From Rhodeus uyekii (taxonomy: Eukaryota; Chordata; Actinopteri; Cypriniformes; Acheilognathidae), in assembly GCA_037043235.1 (NCBI GenBank), contig JAWRVZ010000049.1, forward strand, positions 924,501 through 988,500: a stretch of DNA of 64,000 nucleotides. Reading direction: 5' to 3'. Numbering within the stretch: position 1 is the stretch's first letter; each line of letters opens with the position of its first letter. The translations under genes and the position numbers were made by a program. The notes under the pieces were generated by a model, which did not search any database, had not been told where the DNA came from, and worked only from the letters and a program-made list of their open reading frames with translations. This document shows, one piece after another, positions 10,301 through 19,639 of the stretch.

Positions 10301-13300
10301 CTTGAGAACATCTCAGAAAAATTCCTCACTCTTAAAACGGTGTTCCTCCTAGCCATCTCCTCCTTTAAGAGGGTTGGTGACCTTCAGGCCCTGTCAGTGG
10401 CCCCCTCCTGTTTGGAGTTTGCTCCTGGTCTGGCGAAAGCCTTTCTCTCTCCCAGACCAGATTATGTTCCTGAAGTGCTTTTGAGCCCCGCTCGTCACAT
10501 TGTACTGCAGGCCTTATGTCCTCCCCCCTTTGACGATCGTGACCAGGAGTCTAAGAACAAGGTCTGTCCAGTGCGAGCACTGGACGCCTACGTCCGCAGA
10601 GCGGCCCCATGGCGTAGGTCGGACCAACTTTTTGTATGCTTCAGGGCTCCTAAGGGAGCGCCAGCATCTAAAACTACGTTTGGCAGGTGGATAATCGAGG
10701 CTATCTCACTGGCTTACGATTCGGCGGGTAAGCAGTGTCCACTGCATGTCCACGCCCATTCTACTCGGAGCATGGCTACCTCTAAAGCTTTTTGCGCAGG
10801 GGCTCCCCTTGCCGATATTTGCGATGCGGCTGGCTGGTCCTCACTGCATACCTTTATCAGGTTCTACCAATTAGACCTTAACCTCACTTTGGGAACCCTA
10901 GCCCTTTCGTAGTGAGCTACGTTAGCTTGGCATGCTCCATTCGCTGAGGCGGCGTGGGTATTCTTGTTCCCATATGCGTTCGACGCAGTGTTGAGTTCCC
11001 TTGACAGGGAACGTCTCAGGTTACTTGCGTAACCCTAGTTCCCTTAGAGGGAATGAGACACTGCGTCTCGTAGCCTCAGCTCCATCGCACGCCGGCTGTT
11101 TCAGACACTCGCACACCTGGTTTCAATTGCGCTTCAAGAGACAATCACGCTAATGCGTTCCCATATGCGTTCGACGCAGTGTCTTGTTCCCTCTAAGGGA
11201 ACTAGGGTTACGTAAGTAACCTGAGACGTTTATCACCTGAGTCTGATTTAACATTAGTGTCCATCTGTCATTGTTTCAGTTGGTTCCTTAAAGCGGGTCA
11301 CTTCCACAACATCTACTATTTCTACATCTGCAGGTGAGGGTGATTCTGTCACTTCCACAACAACTTTTTCTACCGGTGAGTACAATTCTGGACTGAATGT
11401 GGGCTTTTAAAAGAAAACTCTCATGTTGATTTTATTCATGAAGTACACGGTAGTTTATCACCTGAGTCTGATTTAACTTCAGTGTCCATCTGTTATTGTT
11501 TCAGTTGGTTCCTTAGAGCCAGTCACTTCCACAACTACTTTTTCTACATCTACAGGTGAGGACGATTCTGGACTGAATGTGGGCTTTTAAAAGAAAACTC
11601 TCATGTTGATTTTTCTTCATGAAGTACACGGTAGTTTATCACCTGAGTCTGATTTAACTTCAGTGTCAATCTGTTATTGTTTCAGTTGGTTCCTTAGAGC
11701 CGGTCACTTCCACACCTACTAGTTCTACATCATCTACTAGTTATACATCTACACGTGAGGATGATTCTCGACTGATTGTGGCTTTCAATAGAAAATCGTC
11801 CACAATTAGTGTTTTCTTGAAGAACACAGAGTCTGATTTAACATCAGTGTCTATCTGTCATTGTTTCAGTTGGTTCCTTAGAGCCGCTCACTTCCGCAAC
11901 ATCTACTAGTTCTACATCTACAGGTGAGGGTGATTCTGGACTGAATGTCGGCTTTTAAAAGAAAACTCTCGTGTTGATTTTCTTCATGAAGTATAGAGTA
12001 GTTTATCACCAGAATCCGATTTAACTTCAGTGTCTATCTGTTATTGTTTCAGATGGTTCCTCAGCGCTGGTCACTTCCACGACAACTACAATTTCTACGT
12101 CTACAGGTGAGGATGATTCTGGACTGATTGTGGCTTTCAAGAGAAACTCGTCCATAATTAGTGTTTTCTTGAAGAACACAGTTATTTATCAACTGTTTCT
12201 GTTTCAGTTCCTTTACAGCCTGTCACTTCCACAACAAATAATTACACATCTACTGGTGAGGATGATTCTGGACTGAATGTGACCTTTTAACAGAAAACTC
12301 TCATGTTGATTTTCTTCATGAAGTATACAGTAGTTTATCACCAGAATCTTATTTAACTTCAGTTTCCATCTCTCATTTTTTCAGATGGTTCCTTGGAGCC
12401 GGTCACTTCCACAGCATCTACTAGTTCTACATCTACAGGTGAGGATGATTCTGTACTGATTGTAGCTTTCAAGAGATACTCATCCATAATTAGAGTTTTC
12501 TTGAAGAACACATTAGTTTATCACCTGAGTCTGATTTAACATTAGTGTCCATCTGTCATTGTTTCAGTTGGTTCCTTAGAGCCGGTCACTTCCACACCTA
12601 CTAGTTCTACATCATCTACTAGTTATACATCTACACGTGAGGATGAGTCTTGACTGATTGTGGCTTTCAATAGAAAATCGTCCACAATTAGTGTTTTCTT
12701 GAAGAACACAGAGTCTGATTTAACATCAGTGTCTATCTGTCATTGTTTCAGTTGGTTCCTTAGAGCCGCTCACTTCCGCAACATCTACTAGTTCTACATC
12801 TACAGGTGAGGGTGATTCTGGACTGAATGTCGGCTTTTAAAAGAAAACTCTCGTGTTGATTTTCTTCATGAAGTATAGAGTAGTTTATCACCAGAATCCG
12901 ATTTAACTTCAGTGTCCATCTGTTATTGTTTCAGATGGTTCCTCAGCGCTGGTCACTTCCACGACAACTACAATTTCTACGTCTACAGGTGAGGATGATT
13001 CTGGACTGATTGTGGCTTTCAAGAGAAACTCGTCCATAATTAGTGTTTTCTTGAAGAACACAGTTATTTATCAACTGTTTCTGTTTCAGTTCCTTTACAG
13101 CCTGTCACTTCCACAACAAATAATTACACATCTACTGGTGAGGATGATTCTGGACTGAATGTGACCTTTTAACAGAAAACTCTCATGTTGATTTTCTTCA
13201 TGAAGTATACAGTAGTTTATCACCAGAATCTTATTTAACTTCAGTTTCCATCTCTCATTTTTTCAGATGGTTCCTTGGAGCCGGTCACTTCCACAACATC

Positions 13301-16300
13301 TACTAGTTCTACATCTACAGGTGAGGATGATTCTGTACTGATTGCAGCTTTCAAGAGATACTCATCCATAATTAGAGTTTTCTTGAAGAACACATTAGTT
13401 TATCACCTGAGTCTGATTTAACATTAGTGTCCATCTGTCATTGTTTCAGTTGGTTCCTTAGAGCCGGTCACTTCCACACCTACTAGTTCTACATCATCTA
13501 CTAGTTATACATCTACACGTGAGGATGATTCTTGACTGATTGTGGCTTTCAATAGAAAATTGTCCACAATTAGTGTTTTCTTGAAGAACACATAATCTGA
13601 TTTAACATTAGTTTCCATCTGTCATTGTTTCAGTTGGTTCCTTAGAACCGCTCACTTCCACAACATCTACTATTTCTACATCTACAGGTGAGGGTGATTC
13701 TGGACTGAATGTGGGGTTTTAAACGATAACTCTCATGTTGATTTTCTTCATGAAGTACGCGGTAGTTTATCACCTGAGTCTGATTTAACTTCAGTGTCCA
13801 TCTGTTATTGTTTCAGTTGGTTCCTTAGAGCCGGTCACTTCCACACCTACTAGTTCTACATCATCTACTGGTTATACATCTACACGTGAGGATGATTCTT
13901 GACTGATTGTGGCTTTCAATAGAAAATTGTCCACAATTAGTGTTTTTTGAAGAACATAGAGTCTGATTTAACTTCAGTGTCCATCTGTTATTGTTTCAGT
14001 TGGTTCCTTAGAGCCGGTCACTTCCACAACTACTAGTTCTACATCATCTACTAGTTCTACATCTACAGGTGAGGATGATTCTTGACTGATTGTGGCTTTC
14101 AATAGAAACTCGTCCATAATTAGTGTTTTCTTGAAGAACATAGTAGTTTATCACCTGAGTCTGTTTCTGTATCAGTTTCTTCACAGCCTGTCCCTTCCAC
14201 AACAACTATTTCTACATCTACAGGTGAGGATGATTCTGGACTGAGTGTGACAATTTTAAAATATCATGTTGATTTTTTTCTTCATGATATACAGATTTTC
14301 AGATTTCAATTTCCATCTGTCATTGTTTCAGTTCCTTCTCAGCCCGTCACGTCCACAACATCTAACAGTCCCACTTCTTCAGGTGACTGTATTGCCGAAT
14401 CAGAATGTGACTTTCAGAAGATGCTCCTCCTATTTATTGTCTTTATGAAGAACACAGTCGTTCAACATCTGAATCTGATTCAACATCTGTTTCCTATTTC
14501 CTCATTGTTTCAGTTCCTTCACAGCAGGTCACTTCCACAACATCTAGCAGTTCTACATCTATAGGTGAGAGAGGCTGTATTTATTTTCGCCCAAGTCTGT
14601 TTTGCTCAACAGTCCCATCTTGTTAATTACAGCTTCATAATTTGCATTATTGCATAAAAAATTTGATTTGACATTTTTCCTCTCTTCATGTTACCCTAAC
14701 TTAAATGAATGAAGGATGATTATGTGCATGTGCTAATTTTTTGTTAATGTCCTTTAAAAATGGCATATGATAAATATTAATGTCAACATTTCTTAGTTTA
14801 ATTTTGTTGTTACCTCTTACCTCTGGCCTAAAACTAAAAAAAAGTATGCATGTAAATAGCTTATACATGCAACTGAACTCCTCATCTGTTAAATAAAATA
14901 ATTGTTTGTAGTATGTTACAACCTTCCAATTCCATTTGAATTTAAAAAGTAATCTATTTTACCAGTTTTATAATTAAATGAAAGATAAATGTATACCAAT
15001 TTTCATCTGATTATTCTCAAAAATTAATTATCACTGATTATTCGTCCAAGTCCCACTGAAGTGACATTTGAAAATATCTTCTATTTTTTTCATGCTGAAT
15101 TTTCTCATTCCAGATCTGAATATCACAGCACTGGAAAACTGCAGAGTAAGTTGTGATTTTCTGAAACCGATTGAAAAGTTGAACAGCATGCAATACATCT
15201 TGAAATAACAGCAATAAAGTGCAGCATAATTTGCACTTTTTAGTCAGTATTGTTGGTTCTTTGCATATAGTAGGTTAACTTTTATGTAAAAACAATAAAT
15301 ACAAACTTACTTCCTCACGAAAGTTCAGGACAGCCAAGCAAAGGTGAGCCAAACAGTCTATGGATACAACAAAATTACACAAATGGATAAGCTGTTATCC
15401 TGGAACTTTCTAGAAGATCAAACAATTTCAAAATATCCTGAAATATCACAGAAGGGTCCAAAACATTCCCGGACGAGCCCCCAATTATGTCCTGCCCAGT
15501 CTAGGGTTGGGGAAGCCCTGTAGCCTCCCTACAATTCCCAACACACATATTAACATTCAGAAATAGACTTAAGTTCAAAAACGAACTTAACAGAATTAAA
15601 CAACAAGACTTGGGGAGGAGAGTAAAACAGCCAAGGAGCCACTCAACGCATCGGAGCTCTGCGATGCGTGTAAAATGAACTCTCTCAACTGGTGCTGTTT
15701 CTCTGTTTTCTCTGCTTTTAAGCACTCCATCTTATCAAGGCAATTGCCCGTAGCTGAGCCGTGTTAGGACCTACACAAGTACACACTATATGAGGACTAT
15801 ATAAAACATTTAATGCAGAGGGACGTAACAATATAAAAACACTGAAACCAACAAATGTTGTTCAATGTGATTTCAGGACTCAGGACCTTGTGTAGAAAAT
15901 CTTCTTGAGGAGATAGAAGTTCTTTCTTTGACTGTAAGAGAAAAATTTCTAATTTATCATTATTTGTCCCTAGATGAGTCTGTAGTAATGGTTCCTATGT
16001 TTTAATATTTACAAGTAATGCAAATTATTTGCTCACTAAAATAGGATGTGACCAAAATTTGGGATGTGGTCTTCAACAATTCAGAGAAGGTTTTAGTGTC
16101 ATCACCAGCAGACCAAAATAAACTGGTGTCAGATGGAAACCGTGTTTTAAAAGTCAGCGAGAAGCTTGTGTCCATGCTGGTGACGCCGACAAACACGAGT
16201 AACTATGTCAATTTCACTCTTGACAATGTGGGTAAGTGAAAACAGAATTGTAGCTCTAATGACAGGGACAGCATAAATTATATTACTAACATTGTACTCT

Positions 16301-19291
16301 GAAGTATGGATTATATCATCACAAGTTTTCATATTAATTTAACAATAATAAAAATGATAATAACAATAATTTACATAACATCTGTTTTTTCCCCCTTATA
16401 AATCAGTGGGGAAAATCTTCATGGTTGGACCAAATGTCACCTTAGATAAAATCCCTCAGCTAGACACAAAATATGCTTCTGTGGACATCGATCTCATTGG
16501 AATCGCCAAGAACAACATTGAAACAAGTATGTGAATGTTTTTGGTATGACTCATTAAAGAAATGTGACACACTGCCAATATAAGATCATTCAGTGTACGG
16601 GATTTTTCTCATTCTGTCACACAGAATCAGCTGCTGTGGCTTTCATGAGTTATAACACAATGGAGAATCTACTGAAGCCCGACTTCTTCTTCAACACATC
16701 AAATGACACGATTAAAACCATGATGTCCACTGTGATCTCAGCTACTCTTCCCAAAACCAACAACACTAAACTCACCAAACCAGTCAACTTCACCCTCAAA
16801 CACATCAGAGTGAGTGACATTCATTGATCCCTACTTCATAAACTTCATCTACCAGTCAAGCAGTGTTCAGTGTGCAAATTTATAACAATATCTTACCTAA
16901 GAAAATAAACTTCCCCGTTCTGTCAACATTATACTGTGCTTGCGGTCCGTATTCTTCAATTCCTCAGTTAACTACAAATTTGCATAATCTTAATTTTAAT
17001 TGGTAATGTTTATAAATTACATGCACTGAGTGGGGGGTGTGGGGGTTGGCACGGGTGCGAAGTGGGACAAAGTCGCTAAGTTTTTTTTTTGTTTTTCTTT
17101 TCGGGAGCTACCGGGACAGTGATAAAGGTCGACCGCGATCGACGGGTTGGCGACCACTGCTCTACTGATTGAGCTACAGGAAAAACTTAATATATCCTTA
17201 ATATATACTGTTTATTCATTAGTGTTAGTGATATTCTTACAATCAATGTGCATGTTAAATGTTGCGGGATGAACAACATGCGTATCGTAGACACATGAGG
17301 CCAGATATTATCATGCAACATGAGGAATCCAGGGTCACTGCACCAGATTAATGTCTGTCATCCCAGTACCTATCAGCAATGAGGGAACATTGGCTCTCTG
17401 CGGAGATCTGAGTGATGTTTTGATTTGTTTTGGGTTTAATTCAATTGTTAAATCCTTCTGCTTCCAACTGGAAGTAGAAGCACCCTAATATGATTATACT
17501 TTCTTTACTGTTTAGAAGCTTGATCCCAGAGGTTCTCTGTCCTGTGTGTACTGGAATATCAGCGAGTGGATTGTAGATGGTTGTTCTGTTTTAGAGACCA
17601 ACAGCAGCTTCACTGTGTGTTCCTGTGTTCATCTGTCAACATTCGCTCTCATCATGCAAACCAGCCGTCCATCAAAGGTACGAGAACATTTATTGTGAGC
17701 ATTGAAGAACAGCTCAGATTTGGCACTCATGTACTCTGACATGTTTCCTCAGGACGACCCTCTACTGGAGCTGTTGAATTTGGTGTGTGTGATCGTGGGG
17801 CTGGTGTTCTTCAGTTTGGCCCTTTTGAGCTTTGCTCTTTGTCAGTGGAGTCCTGGAGTGAATAATGTGGCTCGAATCAACATCTGTGTGAGTCTGCTGT
17901 CGGCTCATCTTCTGTTCCTGCTCACACAGCGGTTCCTGAGCTTCATACGCCCTCAGCAGGTGAGAATGATGAAGGAGTCCTACAGCTCAGCACAGCCTCA
18001 CTGAGAATCATCATAACCGTCTCTCATGTTCTCCAGATGTTGTGTGAGGTGATATCAGCTGTGCTGCACTTCCTCTTTTTCTCCGGCTTTGTGTGGATGT
18101 TCATTGAAGCTGTGCTGCTCTTCATCTGTGTGAAGAACCTATCACAGATCAGCTCCAAAAAGAAGGAGGTGCTTAGCAGTGGATACCTGTGTCTGATTGG
18201 ATATACGGTTGCTCTGGTTGTGGTGAGCTTGTCTGTTGGGGTGCTTCCTAATGGATACGGCAGCGAACAGTGAGTTCTTGGTTTCTGTTCGTTTGATGGG
18301 AGATAATTAAAGCAGCTTGTGGATATATATTTTTTTTTTGTCTGATTAAAATAATTTTTTATATATTTTTTATTTTACGTCAACACCAGACAGAATTTTG
18401 TCAAACTTATTATTACATTGTGTTTTTCTCCAAACAGATGCTGGATTAAAAGGGGTAAAGATTTTATCTGGAGTTTTCTGGGTCCTGTTTGTGTCATTCT
18501 AGCAGTAAGTACATTTATTATTTACCATGATTTTAATTTATGTTAAATGGAAAGTAAGGTGATTTTTTTTTTCATCTCCACTTTTCAGTTGAACACGATT
18601 CTCTTCATCAACATCATCGTCAATCTGATGTCAACTCTCAAAAATCTGAACGCTGAAGTTGCACAGATGAAACAAACCAAGTAACAATCGTTATTATTTG
18701 ATCAGTGCAATCAATATATAATCAATAAAAACACTAATGTCTCTCTCTCTCTGCAGGACTATGACATTTAAAACATTGGCTCAGTTTGTGGTTCTTGGTT
18801 GCTCCTGGATTCCTGGTTTCTTCACTAAAGACAGTAAGGAGCTGGAGATCCTCTTCCTGATCTTGAACTCCCAGCAGGGAACCTTCATCTTCCTGGTCTA
18901 TTGTTTCCTCAATAATGAGGTAAGATATCACTTTACTCTACCAGAGAATCTTTTTGATCTGCTTCACCTGATTCACATGAATTCCACCTTATCATCAATC
19001 CTGAGGGATGACTGCATTGTTCCAAAACCCAGTTAGCTGCCTATTATAAAGCATTTTAGGCCTTATAGTTGCACTTCCAACACAAAAGCTGGCCCAAAAG
19101 CACATTAGTTTGTCTATACTTGATCTGTTTACCATTTGTCTTTTGACATAACTGTATTTGACTAAATGTCTCTTCTTGTGCAGATCAGACAGCAGTACAG
19201 GAATTGGTGGAGAGCTTTTCTTCTAAAGAGAGTCAGCACAAATGTCCAAAAGAGACATGAGCCACAGCTCAAAAATCCTTATAAAGAATAA
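1284..19291 (+). CDS. ADGRE-like adhesion GPCR, gene 1 (5' part outside window)
   Basis: Multi-exon adhesion G protein-coupled receptor. The visible part encodes a Thr/Ser-rich stalk (many phase-1 mini-exons), a GAIN domain, a GPS motif and a 7TM domain of the EMR/CD97 (ADGRE) type, with a short cytoplasmic tail. Subfamily assignment rests on recognisable 7TM signatures (CWI...FIWSFLGPVC, QMKQTK, LNSQQGTFIFLVYC), which resemble CD97/EMR; this is family knowledge, not a search. Receptors of this class self-cleave at the GPS, giving a plasma-membrane two-chain receptor; ligands cannot be inferred. No ATG or signal peptide is visible because the gene starts left of the window. Exons joined from 15114 to 19291 stay in frame with canonical splice sites. 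A large DIRS element sits in one intron. Parts are listed separately. Confidence 0.88.
1801..3300. mobile_element. Inverted-repeat DNA element with subterminal repeats
   Basis: The left end (from 1801, GGAAGCCCGTTTCCACC) is repeated inverted at the right end (to 3300, ...ACAGGCTTCC). The match runs for roughly 80-100 bp and includes a motif like AATAATGAGAAACTTTCTC. Inside, at 2335-2530 and inverted at 3185-3260, short blocks of TCTCGAAATAACGAGAAA alternate with GACTTAGTA. The ATTTAT/ATTTGT flanks may be an imperfect target duplication. No transposase is visible, so it is probably a non-autonomous DNA transposon; the superfamily was not recognised. It lies in an intron of gene 1. Confidence 0.6.
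1907..2330. mobile_element. LTR-like insert within the inverted-repeat element
   Basis: A 424-bp segment starting TGTCTTTCTG and ending AGTGTGACA interrupts the subterminal repeats of the surrounding element. It contains CT-rich text of the kind seen in fish LTRs and an AATAGAG stretch that may be a weak poly(A) signal. The TG...CA ends suggest a solo LTR. No target duplication was found, so the identification is tentative. Confidence 0.35.
4831..4869. repeat. (AT)n microsatellite
   Basis: An uninterrupted AT dinucleotide run in an intron of gene 1. Confidence 0.95.
5109..5970 (+). CDS. gene 1 stalk exons, second group
   Basis: Phase 1-1 mini-exons at 5109-5144 (36 nt, VTSTTSISPTTA), 5432-5479 (48 nt, VPYQMTSTTPSSSTST) and 5923-5970 (48 nt, VGSLEPVTSTTTTSST). 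The last has the donor GTGAGA and the sequence type that is amplified at 11.3-14.6 kb. A further exon-like stretch near 5656-5707 (after TTTCAG, SLLPFTSMTSTTSTFK) ends in AAAG followed by GC rather than GT, so it is either a GC-donor exon or a dead copy. The donor of 5432-5479 reads G/GTCTGG and is also non-consensus. Confidence 0.65.
5480..5532. repeat. Short TCTACGGG-type tandem repeat
   Basis: Five or so imperfect copies of GGTCTCTACGG follow directly on the 3' edge of a stalk mini-exon, overlapping its weak donor site. Confidence 0.7.
6069..6143 (+). repeat. DIRS left inverted terminal repeat
   Basis: Begins ACACTGCGTCGAACGCATAT. It matches the reverse complement of 11106-11182 apart from about two bases. 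The outer 18 bp (6051-6068) is not in the other repeat but is copied in the internal complementary region. Confidence 0.92.
6593..6990 (+). mobile_element. 5S-rRNA-derived SINE (SINE3-like) inside the DIRS
   Basis: The segment at about 6605-6690 matches the 3' half of 5S rRNA, including GAAGCTAAGCGGGATTGAGCC, GGTTAGTACCTGG and GGGAGACC. This is followed by a SINE body (GTGTGGGTCCTAACGCCCCAGTA) and a tail domain. The same body occurs at 35.6-35.9 kb and the tail domain, inverted, at 37.65-37.98 kb. It lies within DIRS ORF1, so it inserted after the DIRS. It is not a functional 5S gene because the 5' half is missing. Confidence 0.85.
7313..7375. repeat. (TC)n microsatellite
   Basis: A TC run inside the DIRS gag-like ORF. 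It would encode alternating Leu-Ser on one strand and Glu-Arg on the other. It accounts for several long open frames here that are not genes. Confidence 0.95.
8040..9019 (+). pseudogene. DIRS reverse transcriptase, inactive
   Basis: The main frame (8180-9019, with an in-frame stop near 8696) contains SGFYSRYFTVPKKDEFLRP, LRPILDLRTLN, SIDLKDAYFHV (motif A) and LPFGLALSPRTF (motif B). The motif C box reads YIDVW at 8648-8662 where DIRS reverse transcriptases have Y-x-D-D-W, so the second catalytic aspartate is a valine. The upstream part (RLPGISRWVLCIVSEGYAIQF) lies in another frame, so at least one frameshift precedes it. After the stop, LRLNAQKSMLWPRQSTTFLG continues the thumb region. Confidence 0.88.
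9050..9900 (+). pseudogene. DIRS RNase H and methyltransferase-like region
   Basis: In frame from about 9050, the residues MLSTDASRSGWMAVL (first RNase H Asp), INVLEMLAVWKAL (Glu), VQSDNLVVVSYINHQGG (Asp) and GSQNMGADFLSR (Asp) give a recognisable RNase H. It is followed by QVDLFASHEATHCLLWYSL up to a stop at 9678. The next segment continues in another frame (ALLPGVQEKVRQDRVRLTLV, APRWPGRVWFSDL), which in DIRS elements belongs to a DAM-like methyltransferase region. The change of frame near 9670 separates the two. Confidence 0.82.
9930..10912 (+). CDS. DIRS tyrosine recombinase (integrase)
   Basis: Open to the stop at 10912; the frame itself is open from 9662. The N-terminal SAM-like part includes RAPSTRKLYARKWCILTSWC. 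The catalytic part has LLAISSFKRVGDLQAL (first Arg), HVHAHSTRSMATSKAF (H-x-x-R), CDAAGWSSLHTFIRFY (His/Trp position and nucleophilic Tyr). All catalytic positions that I can place are present, so the recombinase reading frame looks intact although the rest of the element is not. Its role is integrating the circular cDNA. The protein ends just before the internal complementary region, as usual for DIRS. Confidence 0.88.
10967..11067. repeat. DIRS internal complementary region
   Basis: Bases 10967-11009 are the reverse complement of the left terminus (6051-6093, one mismatch seen). Bases 11013-11067 are the reverse complement of the right terminus (about 11173-11227, roughly three mismatches). 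The two halves meet at AAC (11010-11012), the complement of the GTT at both ends. This region serves as the template that lets the two ends be joined into a circle. Confidence 0.93.
11106..11182 (-). repeat. DIRS right inverted terminal repeat
   Basis: Reverse complement of the left repeat, ending ...CGACGCAGTGT. It carries a further 48 bp to GTT at 11228-11230 that is copied in the internal complementary region. Confidence 0.92.
11280..14564 (+). CDS. gene 1 stalk mini-exon array (19 exons)
   Basis: Nineteen phase 1-1 exons of 48-69 nt with TTTCAG acceptors and GTGAGG-type donors: 11280-11333, 11505-11555, 11686-11754, 11870-11923, 12053-12106, 12208-12255, 12385-12438, 12568-12636, 12752-12805, 12935-12988, 13090-13137, 13267-13320, 13450-13518, 13634-13687, 13817-13885, 14000-14068, 14176-14223, 14332-14382, 14514-14564. 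Together they add 1074 nt, about 358 residues of VGSLEPVTSTTSTSSTST-like sequence: a Pro/Thr/Ser stalk expected to be heavily O-glycosylated. Spacing is about 155-184 bp, so introns are near the minimum for vertebrates. The 69-nt exons at 11686, 12568, 13450 and 13817 end in C rather than G before GT. Whether every exon is spliced in cannot be seen. Confidence 0.8.
11686..12567 (+). repeat. 882-bp higher-order repeat, copy A
   Basis: Contains five stalk exons (69, 54, 54, 48 and 54 nt) with their introns. The next 882 bp repeat the same five exons in the same order and spacing, with only scattered base changes. Confidence 0.9.
12568..13449 (+). repeat. 882-bp higher-order repeat, copy B
   Basis: Nearly identical to copy A, introns included. 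Examples of differences are ACAGCATCTA versus ACAACATCTA in the fifth exon and GATGATTCTC versus GATGAGTCTT just after the first. A partial third copy (a 69-nt and a 54-nt exon) follows from 13450. Confidence 0.9.
15114..16809 (+). CDS. gene 1 GAIN-domain exons
   Basis: Exons 15114-15145 (DLNITALENCR), 15877-15933 (DSGPCVENLLEEIEVLSLT), 16045-16231, 16407-16526 and 16625-16809. They encode the helical then beta-rich GAIN domain that precedes the GPS. Typical pieces are DVTKIWDVVFNNSEKVL, VGPNVTLDKIPQLDT, DIDLIGIAKNNIET and AAVAFMSYNTMENLLKP. Phases run 1-0, 0-0, 0-1, 1-1 and 1-0, identical to gene 2. Several N-glycosylation sequons are present (NIT, NNS, NTS, NFT, NVT). The intron after 16809 is 706 bp here but only 106 bp in gene 2. 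Confidence 0.87.
17075..17158 (-). mobile_element. hAT MITE end fragment
   Basis: The sequence GGTCGACCGCGATCGACGGG then TTGGCGACCACTG matches, inverted, the left end of the complete MITE at 61265-61529. Only this end is clear. The T/G-rich DNA before it (17030-17100) is probably older element body. It lies in the intron between GAIN and GPS exons. Confidence 0.75.
17516..17677 (+). CDS. gene 1 GPS exon
   Basis: A 162-nt phase 0 exon encoding the GPCR proteolysis site. It contains two Trp (CVYWNISEWI), four Cys (SCVYW, DGCSV, TVCSCVH) and the cleavage tripeptide context CVHLSTFAL. Cleavage is expected between Leu and Ser, and the new N-terminus STFALIM forms the tethered agonist (Stachel), as known for this receptor class. 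Gene 2 has the same exon with only the first codons and last residue changed. Confidence 0.9.
17753..18919 (+). CDS. gene 1 seven-transmembrane exons
   Basis: Exons 17753-17959 (TM1 LLNLVCVIVGLVFFSLALL, TM2 RINICVSLLSAHLLFLL), 18037-18269 (TM3 ISAVLHFLFFSGFVWMFIEA, TM4 YLCLIGYTVALVVVSLSV), 18438-18504 (extracellular loop 2 Cys in CWIK, TM5 FIWSFLGPVCVILA), 18589-18680 (rest of TM5, loop NAEVAQMKQTK) and 18757-18919 (TM6 LAQFVVLGCSWIPGFF, TM7 ILNSQQGTFIFLVYCFL). The TM3-start Cys (MLCEV) pairs with the loop 2 Cys in this family. All introns are GT-AG. The two introns inside 17678-18036 are only 75-77 bp. Confidence 0.9.
19184..19291 (+). CDS. gene 1 last exon, cytoplasmic tail
   Basis: Encodes IRQQYRNWWRAF and then a basic tail ending QLKNPYKE, followed by a stop at 19289-19291. 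IRQQY is the usual junction after TM7 in this family. The stop codon overlaps AATAAA (19288-19293), a candidate poly(A) signal. The tail is 35 residues, against 19 in gene 2, and diverges completely after the first five residues. Confidence 0.85.
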   Translation: MRQQYRNWWRAFLLKRVSTNVQKRHEPQLKNPYKE

Positions 19292-19639
19292 AAAAAACTA
19301 ATCCTCTAGACGACATTTTCAAAGTTATAATATATCTATGTAATCCCTAATTCTCATTTTCCTTTTATTTAAATTAGTGAGATGTTTTTTTCAGTGTAAT
19401 ATTGCATATCTTACTCTAGCGGTATTGGTTGCATAGATGTTTTTTTCTTTTTCTTGGAGCATCTGAACAGTGCTTCTAAACTTACTGTCAAACAACCAAC
19501 TCTTTATTGTCTTGTAAATGATAAATGAAACATGCTCAATCCTTTTCTGAAATTTTGTTTGGAAAATTATGCTTGACAAATGGTGATTGGTAAAAGGGCT
19601 TCACTCTGTATTGATATATGTTGATGTTGTTGATGCATG

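Larger units (their letters stand above)
6051..11230 (+). mobile_element. DIRS-type tyrosine-recombinase retrotransposon
   Basis: A 5.2-kb element with the full DIRS layout: inverted terminal repeats (6069-6143 and 11106-11182), gag-like ORF1, reverse transcriptase, RNase H, a methyltransferase-like region, a tyrosine recombinase and an internal complementary region (10967-11067). The ends are GTT (6048-6050) then CCCTGTCAAG on the left and CCTGAGAC then GTT (11228-11230) on the right. There is no longer target duplication, as expected for insertion of a circular DNA by a tyrosine recombinase. The host sequence on both sides is the stalk-exon intron seen in neighbouring repeats. Frameshifts, a stop, an RT active-site change and a SINE insertion show that this copy is dead. 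DIRS elements of this kind are common in fish. Confidence 0.93.

Noticed and set aside
11280..14564. Regularly spaced direct repeats resembling a CRISPR array at first glance
   Set aside because: Every unit contains a TTTCAG acceptor and GTGAG donor around a phase-1 Thr/Ser exon, the repeat part is longer than the variable part, and the genome is vertebrate.
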